The translations under genes and the position numbers were made by a program. From positions 1 to 64,000 of the forward strand of contig VXRC01000032.1 in assembly GCA_009838645.1 (NCBI GenBank): a DNA stretch of 64,000 nucleotides. Reading direction: 5' to 3'. Source of the stretch: Gemmatimonadota bacterium (GTDB taxonomy: Bacteria > JAAXHH01). The notes below the pieces were generated by a model. It was not told where the DNA came from and made no database searches. It worked only from the letters and a program-made list of their open reading frames with translations. Shown one piece after another: positions 36,842 to 45,303 of this stretch; the first letter of the stretch is position 1, and every line of letters begins with the position of its first letter.

Positions 36842-36914
36842 GCCCGGAGTGAGCCGCCGCCGCGCGCTGCAGCATCCGCCGGCGTGCCCGGAGTGACCCG
36901 CCGCCGCGCACTGC
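36842..36914. repeat. 44-bp period repeat beside the SDR gene
   Basis: A 29-base block beginning GCCCGGAGTGA occurs at 36842-36870 and 36886-36914 with two mismatches, just past the 3' end of the SDR gene. The period is 44, the same as at rpmI, but the sequence is different. Confidence 0.75.
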
Positions 36915-36923
36915 TCGGTGGCA

Positions 36924-37673
36924 TCAGGGAAACGGCTGGGCCGATACCTGGTAGGCGGGCATGACCCACATTTCGGGTATAACCACGCGGGCGGGCTGGC
37001 ATAACACGAAAACGACGGTGTCCGCGATGTCTTCGGGGGTGAGCATCAGGGACAGGCGCTTCTCCGACACGGGCTGGGGCCGGTTCTTGAGGATGGGCGT
37101 TTTCACCTCGCCGGGCAGGATGGCGCTGGCGCGGAGCCCGAATTCGGCGGCTTCCAGGTTGATTGAATGGGTCAGCGACACCATGCCGTGCTTTGACGCG
37201 CAGTAGGCGGCCCCGCCGAGGAGGGACACCTGGCGTCCGGCCATGGACGCGACATTGATGACGGTGCCTTCACCCCGCGCCTTCATGGATTCGTAGACCG
37301 CGCGGAAACAGTTGAACGCGCCCGTTAGATTGATGTCGACCACGCGGTCCCAGTCCTCCACCGACATTTCGGTCGCCGTGCGCAGGGGCGTATTGACGCC
37401 CGCGTTGTTCACCAGGACCGACACCGGGCTTAGCTGATCGACCGCCCGGGCAATCGCCGCGTCGATCTGATCCCGGTTGGTCACGTCCATGGGGGCGATG
37501 ACCGCCCGCCGCCCCGCGGCTTCCACCTCTCCGGCGACGGTCGTTAGGGGCTCGCTCCGCCGGCTGGATAGGATCACGTCCGCGCCTTCCCGGGCCAGGG
37601 CCAGCGCGATGCCGCGTCCGATGCCGGAACCCGCGCCGGTGATCCAGGCCACCTGTCCCTCGAGTCTGTTCAT
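36924..37673 (-). CDS. Short-chain dehydrogenase/reductase (SDR)
   Basis: NAD(P)-dependent oxidoreductase of the classical SDR type. The frame is open far upstream, but the ATG at 37673 starts the Rossmann domain (M-N-R-L-E-G-Q-V-A-W). Visible motifs: T-G-A-G-S-G-I-G-R-G near residue 13, V-N-N-A-G near 90, catalytic Ser in V-I-N-V-A-S-M, and Y-C-A-S-K (Y-x3-K) near 157. The 249-residue length is normal. It follows the acetamidase gene after 47 bases on the same strand. The substrate cannot be read from sequence. Confidence 0.93.
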   Translation of the reverse strand: MNRLEGQVAWITGAGSGIGRGIALALAREGADVILSSRRSEPLTTVAGEVEAAGRRAVIAPMDVTNRDQIDAAIARAVDQLSPVSVLVNNAGVNTPLRTATEMSVEDWDRVVDINLTGAFNCFRAVYESMKARGEGTVINVASMAGRQVSLLGGAAYCASKHGMVSLTHSINLEAAEFGLRASAILPGEVKTPILKNRPQPVSEKRLSLMLTPEDIADTVVFVLCQPARVVIPEMWVMPAYQVSAQPFP

Positions 37674-37720
37674 AGCGATCTCCGATTCCTGGTTTGTTGC
37701 CGTCCGGCACGCTGGAGCGG

Positions 37721-38689
37721 TCAGGCCCGGGTCAACTCGTCGTGAACCGACCGGGTGTCGATATCCAGGCTGCGCAGCAGGTCTTTCCTGATCTTGCATA
37801 CCATGGTATAAGCGGGATCGAACACGTTGCCCATGTCGTACTCGACGCACTGGCCGAGCAACGTGTGAGCCGCCCTGGGATCGAGACCGTAGTCGGCCTG
37901 CAGCCAGCGCAGCATTTCGGTGGTTGCGTGCTGGACGCACTGGTCGAGGGGCCGGGCGTTGCCCGCCGTGAAAAGGTACTCCGCGTTCTCGCCACGGGGC
38001 CAGGCGCTTGGCTTTCCCTTGAGCACCCTGAAGGTGAACTGCACGTCGAAGGAGATCTCGACGCCCGTGCCGACGATCTCTCCGTCGCCCTGCACCACGT
38101 GGCCATCGCCGATGTGGAACAGGGCGCCGGGCGCGAACACGGGGAAGTACGCGGTGACGCCTTCCACGAATCCCCGGTAGTCCATGTTGCCCCCGTGACT
38201 GGCGGAGGTGGCCGTCGAGATCGCCTGGCCCTTGTCCGGCGCCACGCCGAAACACCCCGTCATGGGCGCCAGGTGCAGGGACATCCGTCCGAGCCTGGTG
38301 TCGTCCGGGTCGACTAGCGTGACCATCCTCCGCTCCAGGTCGACCTCCCAGCGGCAGAGATCGTCCCGGCTTACGATTTCCCCCGCGGTCTCCCGCACGT
38401 AATCGGGATCGAGCACGTTGGGCGCCACGAGCGGACGGGTCCAGCCGAAGGGGCGGTTGGGCGTGAGCCGGTCCAGGTGCACGGCGAGCGTGTCGCCCGG
38501 TTCGGCGCCGTCGACATGAAAGGGCCCCGTCTGTGGATTGCCCGGAGGCGTCACGGGCGTGTCGGAACGGTCCTTCCCCCGGGCGTCGACCGTCGACGTG
38601 ACGACGGTATCCCCATCCTGCACGCGCAGGGCGGGTTCGTGGGAACCCATGGTGGTATGGTAGCGGGCGGGCTCGAAGTGGTGGACCAT
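37721..38689 (-). CDS. Acetamidase/formamidase family protein
   Basis: FmdA/AmdA-type amidohydrolase that releases ammonia from short amides. The ATG at 38689 was chosen because GGGAG lies six bases before it, giving 322 residues. Conserved parts include G-D-T-V-V-T, T-G-P-F-H-V-D-G-A-E-P-G-D-T-L-A-V, P-M-T-G-C-F-G-V-A-P and G-D-G-H-V-V-Q-G-D-G-E-I-V-G-T-G-V-E. Together with the SDR gene it may form a small catabolic operon. The exact amide is unknown. Confidence 0.92.
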   Translation of the reverse strand: MVHHFEPARYHTTMGSHEPALRVQDGDTVVTSTVDARGKDRSDTPVTPPGNPQTGPFHVDGAEPGDTLAVHLDRLTPNRPFGWTRPLVAPNVLDPDYVRETAGEIVSRDDLCRWEVDLERRMVTLVDPDDTRLGRMSLHLAPMTGCFGVAPDKGQAISTATSASHGGNMDYRGFVEGVTAYFPVFAPGALFHIGDGHVVQGDGEIVGTGVEISFDVQFTFRVLKGKPSAWPRGENAEYLFTAGNARPLDQCVQHATTEMLRWLQADYGLDPRAAHTLLGQCVEYDMGNVFDPAYTMVCKIRKDLLRSLDIDTRSVHDELTRA

Positions 38690-38749
38690 GATCACTCCCG
38701 GATTTCTGTGCTGCACGAAACGGTGTCTGATGCCTGGTTCCGCCGGTTA

Positions 38750-38778
38750 GAATAACCATGGGCGGCGCGCACGGTCAA
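38750..38778 (-). promoter_or_regulatory. Promoter of the acetamidase-SDR operon
   Basis: On the minus strand TTGACC (38773-38778) and TTATTC (38750-38755) are 17 bases apart. The leader would be about 55 bases. Confidence 0.6.
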
Positions 38779-38825
38779 GGTGAATCCGGTTGTTTTCACG
38801 CTGCAGCTCCTCGACGGGATATCCC

Positions 38826-38856
38826 TTGACAGGACCGCGGCCGAAATCCATAAATA
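38826..38856 (+). promoter_or_regulatory. Possible promoter of the small Cys-protein gene
   Basis: A perfect TTGACA (38826-38831) is followed by TAAATA (38851-38856) at a long 19-base spacing, or CATAAA at 17 bases. The arrangement is divergent from the acetamidase promoter. Confidence 0.4.
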
Positions 38857-38916
38857 ACACAGCGTTCAAGTACACAGCGTCCACGTCCGATTTGCACCGA
38901 TTCCGGATCACCGAGC

Positions 38917-39207
38917 ATGCCTATCCGCCCCTATGACGAGACCCTGGTCGGCCTGACGCCGGCGGGCGACAAGATCCACCACATCCTGCCCGAATTCCAG
39001 CGGACCCAGACGGGCTGCCCCCACGGCGTCGAGTTCTGGGTGGCCATACGGACGGTATCCCGGGATGACGAGCCGGTGATCCTGCAGTGGTGCATGTCGT
39101 GCCAGCAGGTGGAGGTCCTCGGTCAGGAGGAATACGCCTGGCGGGCGCATCTGGACGAGCTGCGGAAGACCGGGGTGCGGGACCAGCCTGGATCGGACCG
39201 GGTGTAG
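38917..39207 (+). CDS. Small protein of unknown function with CxH and CxxC
   Basis: A 96-residue protein that I do not recognise. It has no signal peptide or membrane helix. Cysteines and histidines in T-G-C-P-H-G near residue 33 and Q-W-C-M-S-C-Q-Q near 58 could form a metal site. The last 20 residues are variable. The frame is kept by a plausible promoter upstream and its position before ilvE-like gene on the same strand (109-base gap). The ribosome-binding site is weak, so the gene is likely but not certain. Confidence 0.65.
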   Translation: MPIRPYDETLVGLTPAGDKIHHILPEFQRTQTGCPHGVEFWVAIRTVSRDDEPVILQWCMSCQQVEVLGQEEYAWRAHLDELRKTGVRDQPGSDRV

Positions 39208-39316
39208 AGGCCGACACGGCGCACTGGACCGGGCGCGGGCGGAAACGGCGGGACGCGGAATCGCGGAGGCACCGGATCACAAATCGACAGATCGACCATA
39301 CATAAGGAGCACGGGC

Positions 39317-40270
39317 ATGGCCAAGAAGACGAAAATGTGGGGCGAGGATCATTCAAAGTACATCTGGCTGGACGGGGAACGGATCCCCTGGGACCAGGGT
39401 ACGGTGCATGTCACGCAGGGACATATATTCGCCCACGCCATTTTCGAGGGGATCCGGGCATACTGGAACGACGACCGGGAGAAACTCTTCGTCTTCCGTT
39501 TCAAGGAACACCTGGATCGCCTGTACCGGTCGATCAAGCTGATGCGCATGAAAACGCCGTACACACTGGAGGACGTGTGGAACGGCTCCCTCGAACTGTG
39601 CCGGGTCCACGGGTACCGGGAGGACGTCTACATATTCCCGACCGTGTATTTCTCGCCGGACGTGTATCTCAACAAGATGGCGGGTCCGGCCCACGTCTAC
39701 GTCCACACCTTCGCCTACGGCTCCAACCTGCGCCGAAAGGACGGCGCCAGGTGCTCGGTCAGCTCCTGGACGCGCATTTCGGACAACACGCTCCCGGCCC
39801 GCATCAAGTGCTGGGCCAACTACCGCAACAGCGCCATCGCGTGGACCGACGCCACGCTGAAGGGCTTCGACGAAACGATCATGCTGAACAACCGCGGCAA
39901 GGTCTGCGAAGCGCCCGGCGCCTGCCTGATGATGATCCAGGACGGCGTCCTGATCACCCCGCCGGTGACGGCCGATATCCTGGTGAGCGTCACCCGGGAT
40001 ACCATATTGAGGATCGGGCGGGACGTCATCGGGATGCCGGTCGTGGAAAGGGAGATCGACCGCACGGAACTGTATACGGCCGATGAGGTTTTCCTGTGCG
40101 GGACGGGCGCGGAAGTCACGCCGGTCGCTTCGATCGACAACTACGACATTGGGGACGGATCCATCGGCCCGGGCACGCAGCAGTTCCGCGAGGCCTACAA
40201 CGGTCTCATCCGGGGGATCGACGAACGCTTCCCCGAGTGGCGCACCGACGTGCCGTTGCAGCCCGCGTAG
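39317..40270 (+). CDS. ilvE: Branched-chain amino acid aminotransferase-like protein (fold type IV)
   Basis: PLP enzyme of the IlvE family that interconverts branched-chain amino acids and 2-oxo acids. The 317 residues begin with W-L-D-G-E-R-I-P-W and contain G-H-I-F-A-H-A-I-F-E-G-I-R-A-Y. The Schiff-base lysine fits I-K-C-W-A-N-Y near residue 158 (normally K-x-G-G-N-Y), and the phosphate-binding part reads C-E-A-P-G-A-C-L-M where IlvE usually has E-G-x-G-x-N-x-F. G-T-G-A-E-V-T-P-V is intact. AAGGAG precedes the ATG. The altered pocket residues leave substrate use less certain. Confidence 0.88.
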   Translation: MAKKTKMWGEDHSKYIWLDGERIPWDQGTVHVTQGHIFAHAIFEGIRAYWNDDREKLFVFRFKEHLDRLYRSIKLMRMKTPYTLEDVWNGSLELCRVHGYREDVYIFPTVYFSPDVYLNKMAGPAHVYVHTFAYGSNLRRKDGARCSVSSWTRISDNTLPARIKCWANYRNSAIAWTDATLKGFDETIMLNNRGKVCEAPGACLMMIQDGVLITPPVTADILVSVTRDTILRIGRDVIGMPVVEREIDRTELYTADEVFLCGTGAEVTPVASIDNYDIGDGSIGPGTQQFREAYNGLIRGIDERFPEWRTDVPLQPA

Positions 40271-40289
40271 GGCGGGTCGTTGAGGTTTT

Positions 40290-43037
40290 CTATCGGGCCC
40301 GGTTCTCGGCCGCCAGACCGATCAGGTTGGCGAAGAGTCGTACGGCGCCGGGCACGCCCGCGGGAAGCTGGCGGAACCACGCGTAGCCCGTGTAGATATA
40401 GCGCCCTTTGCCGTAACGGGCTTCGAGCAACCCGCCGCCCTTGGGTGGCTCGCCCGGGTCCTGGGAGGCCATGAGCGGCGTGTAGCGGGGGTCCCATTCG
40501 CCCTGGAAGTACAGGCCGCGTTCCTGCACCCACCCTTCGAAATCCGCGTCGGTGATCCGGTTGGGCCGGTTGAAGACGGGATGGTCCGGTACCAGGATGT
40601 CCATCGGCGCGTCCTCCCGGGTCACCCGGTCATGGGGGCGGTTGATCTGGAAGGGGTAGGGCCCGAACTGGTCGAGGTTGAAGGCGTACTTGTTGTACTG
40701 CACGATGTAGACGCCCCCGGCCTCCACATAGTCCAGCAGCCGCTGGTTCACGGCGATGAGATCGTCGCGGACTTCGTAGGCGCGGATGCCCGCGATGATC
40801 AGGTCGAAGGCGTCCAGGTCGGCCGTGGCGAGATCCTCACCCGTCAGCAGCCGCACCCGCAGGCCCATCTGCTCCAGTACGAGCGGGACCTGGTCGCCCG
40901 ATCCCATGATATAACCCACACTCAGGTCGTCCGGCAGATTGACCGGGGCCACCTGCACGACGGATGCCGAACCGCGGTACAGGTGCCTCGGTTCGATGTG
41001 GGGATAGGCGATAACCTCGTATCCCTCGCGGTATTCGTTCCCGCCGGCCTTTGCCACCGCCCGTACATCGTAGGCCCCGTCCTGGGCGTATCGTGCCGGG
41101 ATTACCGTGTAGTTGAACGTGGCGGCCTGCCCCCTTCCCGAGAACGTAAGGGGAAATACTCCGGGCGAGACTTCCCACCCGTCCGGCGCCTCGAGGGACA
41201 ATCCGCCATCGATCCCGCCGTCCACATTGCTGACCACGGACACGCTGAACCGCATGGGGCTTTCCCGTCCCGACGGTGCGACGACCACCTGCGGGTCCAT
41301 GGTGACCGACAGCGCGGGCACGACCTGGAGTTCGCGGCGGATTTCACCGAAGGCCCGGTCGGCGAAACGATACTGCGCGGCTTGGCGGATCTCGATCTCG
41401 ACGCCGTCCACGAGAAACCGGGCCCGGCCGATTACGGGCTGCGGGCGCCAGGGAGACCCGATCAGTGCCGTGTCTTCCACCACGACCCTCGGATCGTTCA
41501 GGGAGCGGCGGTGCCAGTAGGGCCGGGTGAGGCCGGCGTCGGGCGGTACTTCGACCCGCCAGTTCTCCGCGAAGCTTTCGTTGTAGCCGATGTCTGAGGA
41601 TTGCCGGGACAAACCGGGTGAACCGGACGAACCGGGTGGTCCTGGCGATCCGAACCGTCCAGGCGTTCTGGCCGGTCTGGCCGGGACCGGATCAAGGACC
41701 GCGGTCCAACCCTCCGGAACGTCCAGCGCCAGGTCGGTGACGCGGACGGGCCGCACACTGCGGTTCAGCAGCACCAGGTGCACGCCGAGCAGGTTGCCCG
41801 GGACGACCCGGTCGTCGCTGGTGAGCACTTCGAAGGCCATGCCGAGGGCCAGGACCGCCGCATTGGCGAAGTCTTCCTCCTTCTGATCGAGCAGAAAGAG
41901 CATATCCGCGAGGACGCCGGCCGGCAGGCCGCCCTGTTCAAGGTCGCTCCGGAGCGCCCGGATCATGCGCAGGCCTTCCAACACGGGGTCCAGCACGGCG
42001 GGAGGGTCCAGCGGCCGGTAGGCGTCCACGGCCTCGCGGGCCAACGCGTCCAGCCGCTCGAGCCGGCCGGCGAATCCGGGGATCTTTCCGGCGTCCGGTC
42101 CGGCCATGGCATGGAATCGCATGAAAGTCGTGTCCAGGCCGTCGAACAGGTGGGCGTCTCCGTCCGCGTGCGCCATGCCCGCGTGCGCCATGCCCGCACG
42201 CGCGACCAGCTTGATCTTCGTGGTCGCCGGACCCTTCGGCTGCAGGGTCCCCATGTCCTGGGAGCGGTGCATGCTGCGGCCCGCCAGGCCGAGTTCGCGG
42301 TACGACCGGTCCAGCACGGGACTGTAGGTGCCTACGTCGACCACCAGGGAATCGATGCTGTCGAAGGATGCCCGCGTGTTGTTGATGTACAGCTTGCGGG
42401 CCTGCCAGGGACGCAGGCCGTCCCGCAGGTGTTCGGGAAAGCGTTCCGGATCGGCCGCGACGATAAAGGCTTCGCGGGTGATCCTCCCGGCCGCCTGGTG
42501 ATGCCCGTGCCCGTCGCGGGGAGAATCGGCGAATACGGACACGATCACGTCGGGACGAAAGCGGCGGATGACCCGCACGACGTCCGAAAGCAGCATTTCA
42601 TCATGATTCCAGTATTCCAGGGTTTCCTCGGCCGACTTGGAGAACCCGAAGTCGTACGTCCGTGTGAAGAACTGCTCCGCGCCGTCGAATCGGCGGGCTG
42701 TCAGCAGCTCTTCCGTCCGGATCACGCCGATGGCGTCGTAGAGCTCGGGGCCGATGAGGTTCTGTCCACCTTCGCCGCGGTTGAGGGAAAGGTAGGCGGT
42801 CCGCGCGTGTAACCCCCGGCTCACGTAGGCGACCAGGGCGCTGTTCTCGTCATCGGGATGGGCGCCGGTGTGCAGCATGCTGGCCACGACGGGCAGGCGC
42901 AGCACGGCCTGGGCCAGGGTGGACGTCCCCTTGCCGTCGGGCACCGGACGGATGTCGCCGGCCGTGGCGGCTGTGCTGGCCGCGACAGTCGGCGCGGAGA
43001 AAGCGAGCAGGAGACAGAGGAGAAATCGAGTGTGCAT
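40290..43037 (-). CDS. Large secreted PIG-L family deacetylase with carboxy-terminal GATase-like domain
   Basis: A 915-residue exported protein: signal peptide at 1-20, then a PIG-L (GlcNAc deacetylase-like) domain with the zinc motif H-P-D-D-E near residue 60 and D-G-H-G-H-H-Q-A-A-G near 175. The middle (about 400-670) looks like beta-sandwich domains. The end (about 700-915) resembles a class I glutaminase/ThuA-like Rossmann fold (G-S-G-D-Q-V-P, F-D-L-I-I-A-G-I-R-A-Y). Two low-complexity inserts are present: A-G-M-A-H repeats near 290 and a G-S-P-G-P-P-type stretch near 490. Its substrate is probably an N-acetylated sugar, but this is inferred. Confidence 0.88.
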   Translation of the reverse strand: MHTRFLLCLLLAFSAPTVAASTAATAGDIRPVPDGKGTSTLAQAVLRLPVVASMLHTGAHPDDENSALVAYVSRGLHARTAYLSLNRGEGGQNLIGPELYDAIGVIRTEELLTARRFDGAEQFFTRTYDFGFSKSAEETLEYWNHDEMLLSDVVRVIRRFRPDVIVSVFADSPRDGHGHHQAAGRITREAFIVAADPERFPEHLRDGLRPWQARKLYINNTRASFDSIDSLVVDVGTYSPVLDRSYRELGLAGRSMHRSQDMGTLQPKGPATTKIKLVARAGMAHAGMAHADGDAHLFDGLDTTFMRFHAMAGPDAGKIPGFAGRLERLDALAREAVDAYRPLDPPAVLDPVLEGLRMIRALRSDLEQGGLPAGVLADMLFLLDQKEEDFANAAVLALGMAFEVLTSDDRVVPGNLLGVHLVLLNRSVRPVRVTDLALDVPEGWTAVLDPVPARPARTPGRFGSPGPPGSSGSPGLSRQSSDIGYNESFAENWRVEVPPDAGLTRPYWHRRSLNDPRVVVEDTALIGSPWRPQPVIGRARFLVDGVEIEIRQAAQYRFADRAFGEIRRELQVVPALSVTMDPQVVVAPSGRESPMRFSVSVVSNVDGGIDGGLSLEAPDGWEVSPGVFPLTFSGRGQAATFNYTVIPARYAQDGAYDVRAVAKAGGNEYREGYEVIAYPHIEPRHLYRGSASVVQVAPVNLPDDLSVGYIMGSGDQVPLVLEQMGLRVRLLTGEDLATADLDAFDLIIAGIRAYEVRDDLIAVNQRLLDYVEAGGVYIVQYNKYAFNLDQFGPYPFQINRPHDRVTREDAPMDILVPDHPVFNRPNRITDADFEGWVQERGLYFQGEWDPRYTPLMASQDPGEPPKGGGLLEARYGKGRYIYTGYAWFRQLPAGVPGAVRLFANLIGLAAENRAR
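42166..42195. repeat. In-frame 15-bp tandem repeat in the PIG-L gene
   Basis: Two exact copies of GCGTGCGCCATGCCC, coding on the minus strand for A-G-M-A-H twice. Confidence 0.85.
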
Positions 43038-43045
43038 GATGGGCT

Positions 43046-43135
43046 CCGGTTCGATCGGGCGTCCGGCAGCGACCGCCGGTTCGATCGGGCGTCCGGCAGC
43101 GACCGCCGGTTCGATCAGGCGTCCGGCAGCGACCG
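43046..43135. repeat. 30-bp tandem repeat at the 3' end of the cytochrome c gene
   Basis: Three copies start at 43046, 43076 and 43106, each CCGGTTCGATCGGGCGTCCG and ten more bases. The copy at 43106 contains the stop codon and last codons of the cytochrome gene (minus strand), so the other two are extra copies of the gene end in the gap before the PIG-L gene. Confidence 0.92.
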
Positions 43136-44026
43136 TCTGTATAGCCAGATAACGCCCGCTACCACGAGGAATAGGCCGATGAACATCCAGCCGAACCTGC
43201 GCCGGGTATCGACTTCGGTGCGCGCGGTTTCCACTTCTTTTCTGATGCTTGGGTAGACCTGTTCCAGCGAATCGACGACGGCGACCATTGTCTCGAGTAC
43301 GAAGACGTGGGAGGCCCGCTCGACATAGGCGTCCCGCGCCAGGGTGGCCTGGGTCAGGATGAGGTCGACCGGGACCCCGGCCGAACGGATCTCCTCCGCG
43401 GCCAGCCGGAACTCGACGACCGGCTCGAGTCCCCGGTCGGTCAGGGCGATGTAATCGTCCATGATCGCCTGCTCGTGACAGTCCTCGCAGTTGTCGGGTA
43501 TGGAAATCAGGGACGCCTGGGGTTGGACTATTTCGTGGTTTGAGTGGCAGTCCACGCAGTTGGGCCAGAAATCCCCCTCGAGGCCATGGGGGCTGGGCAC
43601 GTAGTTATTCATCTGGACCTGGTGGCACTCGCCGCACAGTTCGTGGACGACGTAGGGGTCAGGCAGGCCGACGAAGTCCATTTCGACGTCGTGCGCTTCG
43701 TCCTCCACCATCGTGGCGGCGTTCCCGCCGTGACAATCCTGGCAGTAGATGTCCGCCGGAAGATGCGCGCTCCGCTGCCATTCGGCCACCGGCAGGCTCA
43801 TGTCTTCGTCGTCCAGGCCGGCATGGCAGCTGACGCAATTATTGGTCGCCGCGGACAGTTGCGCTTCCGCGGAATCTGCTGTCGTCCAGGAGAGGATCAG
43901 CAGCGGAAGGAGGAAGAGGGCCGCCCGCGCCCGGTATGCCGCCCGCGCCCGGTATGCCGCCCGCGCCCGGTATGCCGCCCGCGCCCGGTATGCCACCCGC
44001 GTACGATATGATGCCCGTCCGCTCAT
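43115..44026 (-). CDS. Pentahaem cytochrome c, membrane anchored
   Basis: A 303-residue electron carrier with five C-x-x-C-H haem sites: C-V-S-C-H, C-Q-D-C-H, C-G-E-C-H, C-V-D-C-H and C-E-D-C-H, between about residues 65 and 185. A signal peptide-like stretch (A-L-F-L-L-P-L-L-I-L-S-W) follows an unusual amino-terminal run of R-A-R-A-A-Y repeats, and a carboxy-terminal membrane helix (F-I-G-L-F-L-V-V-A-G-V-I-W) anchors it. Its start overlaps the cytochrome b stop (ATGA). Position implies it takes the place of cytochrome c1 as electron acceptor of the Rieske/cytochrome b complex. The true start within the repeats is uncertain. Confidence 0.92.
   Translation of the reverse strand: MSGRASYRTRVAYRARAAYRARAAYRARAAYRARAALFLLPLLILSWTTADSAEAQLSAATNNCVSCHAGLDDEDMSLPVAEWQRSAHLPADIYCQDCHGGNAATMVEDEAHDVEMDFVGLPDPYVVHELCGECHQVQMNNYVPSPHGLEGDFWPNCVDCHSNHEIVQPQASLISIPDNCEDCHEQAIMDDYIALTDRGLEPVVEFRLAAEEIRSAGVPVDLILTQATLARDAYVERASHVFVLETMVAVVDSLEQVYPSIRKEVETARTEVDTRRRFGWMFIGLFLVVAGVIWLYRRSLPDA
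43923..43994. repeat. In-frame 18-bp tandem repeat at the start of the cytochrome c gene
   Basis: Four perfect copies of GCCCGCGCCCGGTATGCC, then decaying units up to the ATG. They code on the minus strand for R-A-R-A-A-Y, placing a string of arginines before the signal peptide. Confidence 0.95.
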
Positions 44027-45237
44027 TCGGTCCCCTCGCCGCTAGTGTCCGGCAGGACAACAGGTTCCTCGACCGTCCCGATGGCGTGGGGCCAGCCGTA
44101 GATGTCGAAGTGATACCTCGTGCCCATGAAGGTCATCTCCGTTTCCGAGATCTTGCCGAGCAGGGCGAGGGCGATGTTCAGCACGATGAACAGGATGCCG
44201 AGGGACGTCGCGAGGGGCCGGCGCGCGGGCGTACGGGCCGGCGTACGGTCCCAGAAGGGCAGCAGCAAAATGGCCAGGACCACCAGGCCGGACCCGATGA
44301 TGCCGATGGTTTTCGGGAGGTATTTCAGTGCCTGGTAGGAGGACAGGAAATACCATTCCGGCTTGACGCCCACCGGCGTGTTGAAGGGGTCGGCCTTTTC
44401 GTGAAGCGGCAGGGGGTAGTAGATGATCATGAAGATCATCGACGCCAGGACCAGCAGGACCACGATGGCTTCTTTCATCACGTGCTGTGGGTAGAAGGGC
44501 TTGCCGCCGGCTTTCTTCAGTTCTTCCGGCGTTTTCTCCGGCACGTCCGTTCCTTCGAGCGGCGAGATGCCCTTGTACCGGATGAGGACCAGGTGCACGG
44601 TGACCAGGGCGATGAAGGCCCACGGCAGCAGCACCACGTGCAGCACGAAGAAGCGGGTGAGGGTCACGTCGGAGATGATTTCGCCGCCCCGCATGAGAAT
44701 CAGCAGGTACTCGCCGATGAGCGGCGTCGCGGCGGCGATCTCCGTACCCACCGTCGTGCCCCAGTAGGAGAGCTGGTCCCAGGGCAGGAGATAGCCCGTA
44801 AAGCCGAAGGCCAGGGTCACGACCAGCAGGCCGAACCCGAAGAGCCAAGTAAGCTCCCGGGGTTTCTTGTAACCGCCGTAGAAGAACACGCGGACCGAGT
44901 GCAGCAGCAGGAAGGCGATCATGAAATTGGCGCCGTAGGTATGCACCTGGCGCATGAGCCAGCCGAAGCGCACCTGCTCCATTATGTACTTCACGCTCTC
45001 GTAGGCCGTATCGGCCGACGCCTCGTAGTAGATCATCAGGAAGACGCCCGAGACGGCCTGGGAAAGGAAGAACATCAGGGTGACCGTTCCGAAGGAGAAC
45101 AGCCAGTTGAGATGGCGGGGCACGGGCTTGGTCAGCTGGCGGCGGCAGAAATCGATGATGACCGAGATTTCCGTGCGATCATCGAGCCAGTTGTACACCT
45201 CGTTGGACAGGCGTCTGATCATGGTGGCTGGTCGCAT
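44023..45237 (-). CDS. Cytochrome b of a bc-type quinol-oxidising complex
   Basis: Membrane subunit that oxidises quinol. The 404-residue protein has about eight to nine helices. Haem-ligating histidines sit in R-Q-V-H-T-Y-G-A-N-F and L-L-L-H-S-V-R-V on one helix and F-F-V-L-H-V-V-L-L-P and L-V-T-V-H-L-V-L on another. The Qo-site P-E-W-Y motif is present (V-K-P-E-W-Y-F-L-S-S-Y). Amino- and carboxy-terminal parts, separate in b6f complexes, are joined here. It lies between the Rieske gene and the pentahaem cytochrome in one operon. The start could be the ATG at 45237 or the one five codons on. Confidence 0.95.
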   Translation of the reverse strand: MRPATMIRRLSNEVYNWLDDRTEISVIIDFCRRQLTKPVPRHLNWLFSFGTVTLMFFLSQAVSGVFLMIYYEASADTAYESVKYIMEQVRFGWLMRQVHTYGANFMIAFLLLHSVRVFFYGGYKKPRELTWLFGFGLLVVTLAFGFTGYLLPWDQLSYWGTTVGTEIAAATPLIGEYLLILMRGGEIISDVTLTRFFVLHVVLLPWAFIALVTVHLVLIRYKGISPLEGTDVPEKTPEELKKAGGKPFYPQHVMKEAIVVLLVLASMIFMIIYYPLPLHEKADPFNTPVGVKPEWYFLSSYQALKYLPKTIGIIGSGLVVLAILLLPFWDRTPARTPARRPLATSLGILFIVLNIALALLGKISETEMTFMGTRYHFDIYGWPHAIGTVEEPVVLPDTSGEGTE

Positions 45238-45261
45238 GCTCCGCGTAGAAAGTGCCGAACG

Positions 45262-45303
45262 GACGCCGGCGGTCAGACGCCGGCGGTCAGACGCCGGCGG
45301 TTA
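45262..45303. repeat. 14-bp tandem repeat at the 3' end of the Rieske gene
   Basis: Three copies of GACGCCGGCGGT(C/T)A at 45262, 45276 and 45290. The last copy covers the Rieske stop codon, so the spacer towards cytochrome b was formed by extra copies of the gene end. Confidence 0.9.

Noticed and set aside
43046-43135. Possible CRISPR array (three 30-base units)
   Set aside because: The units are directly joined with no spacers and copy the end of a gene; no cas gene is present.
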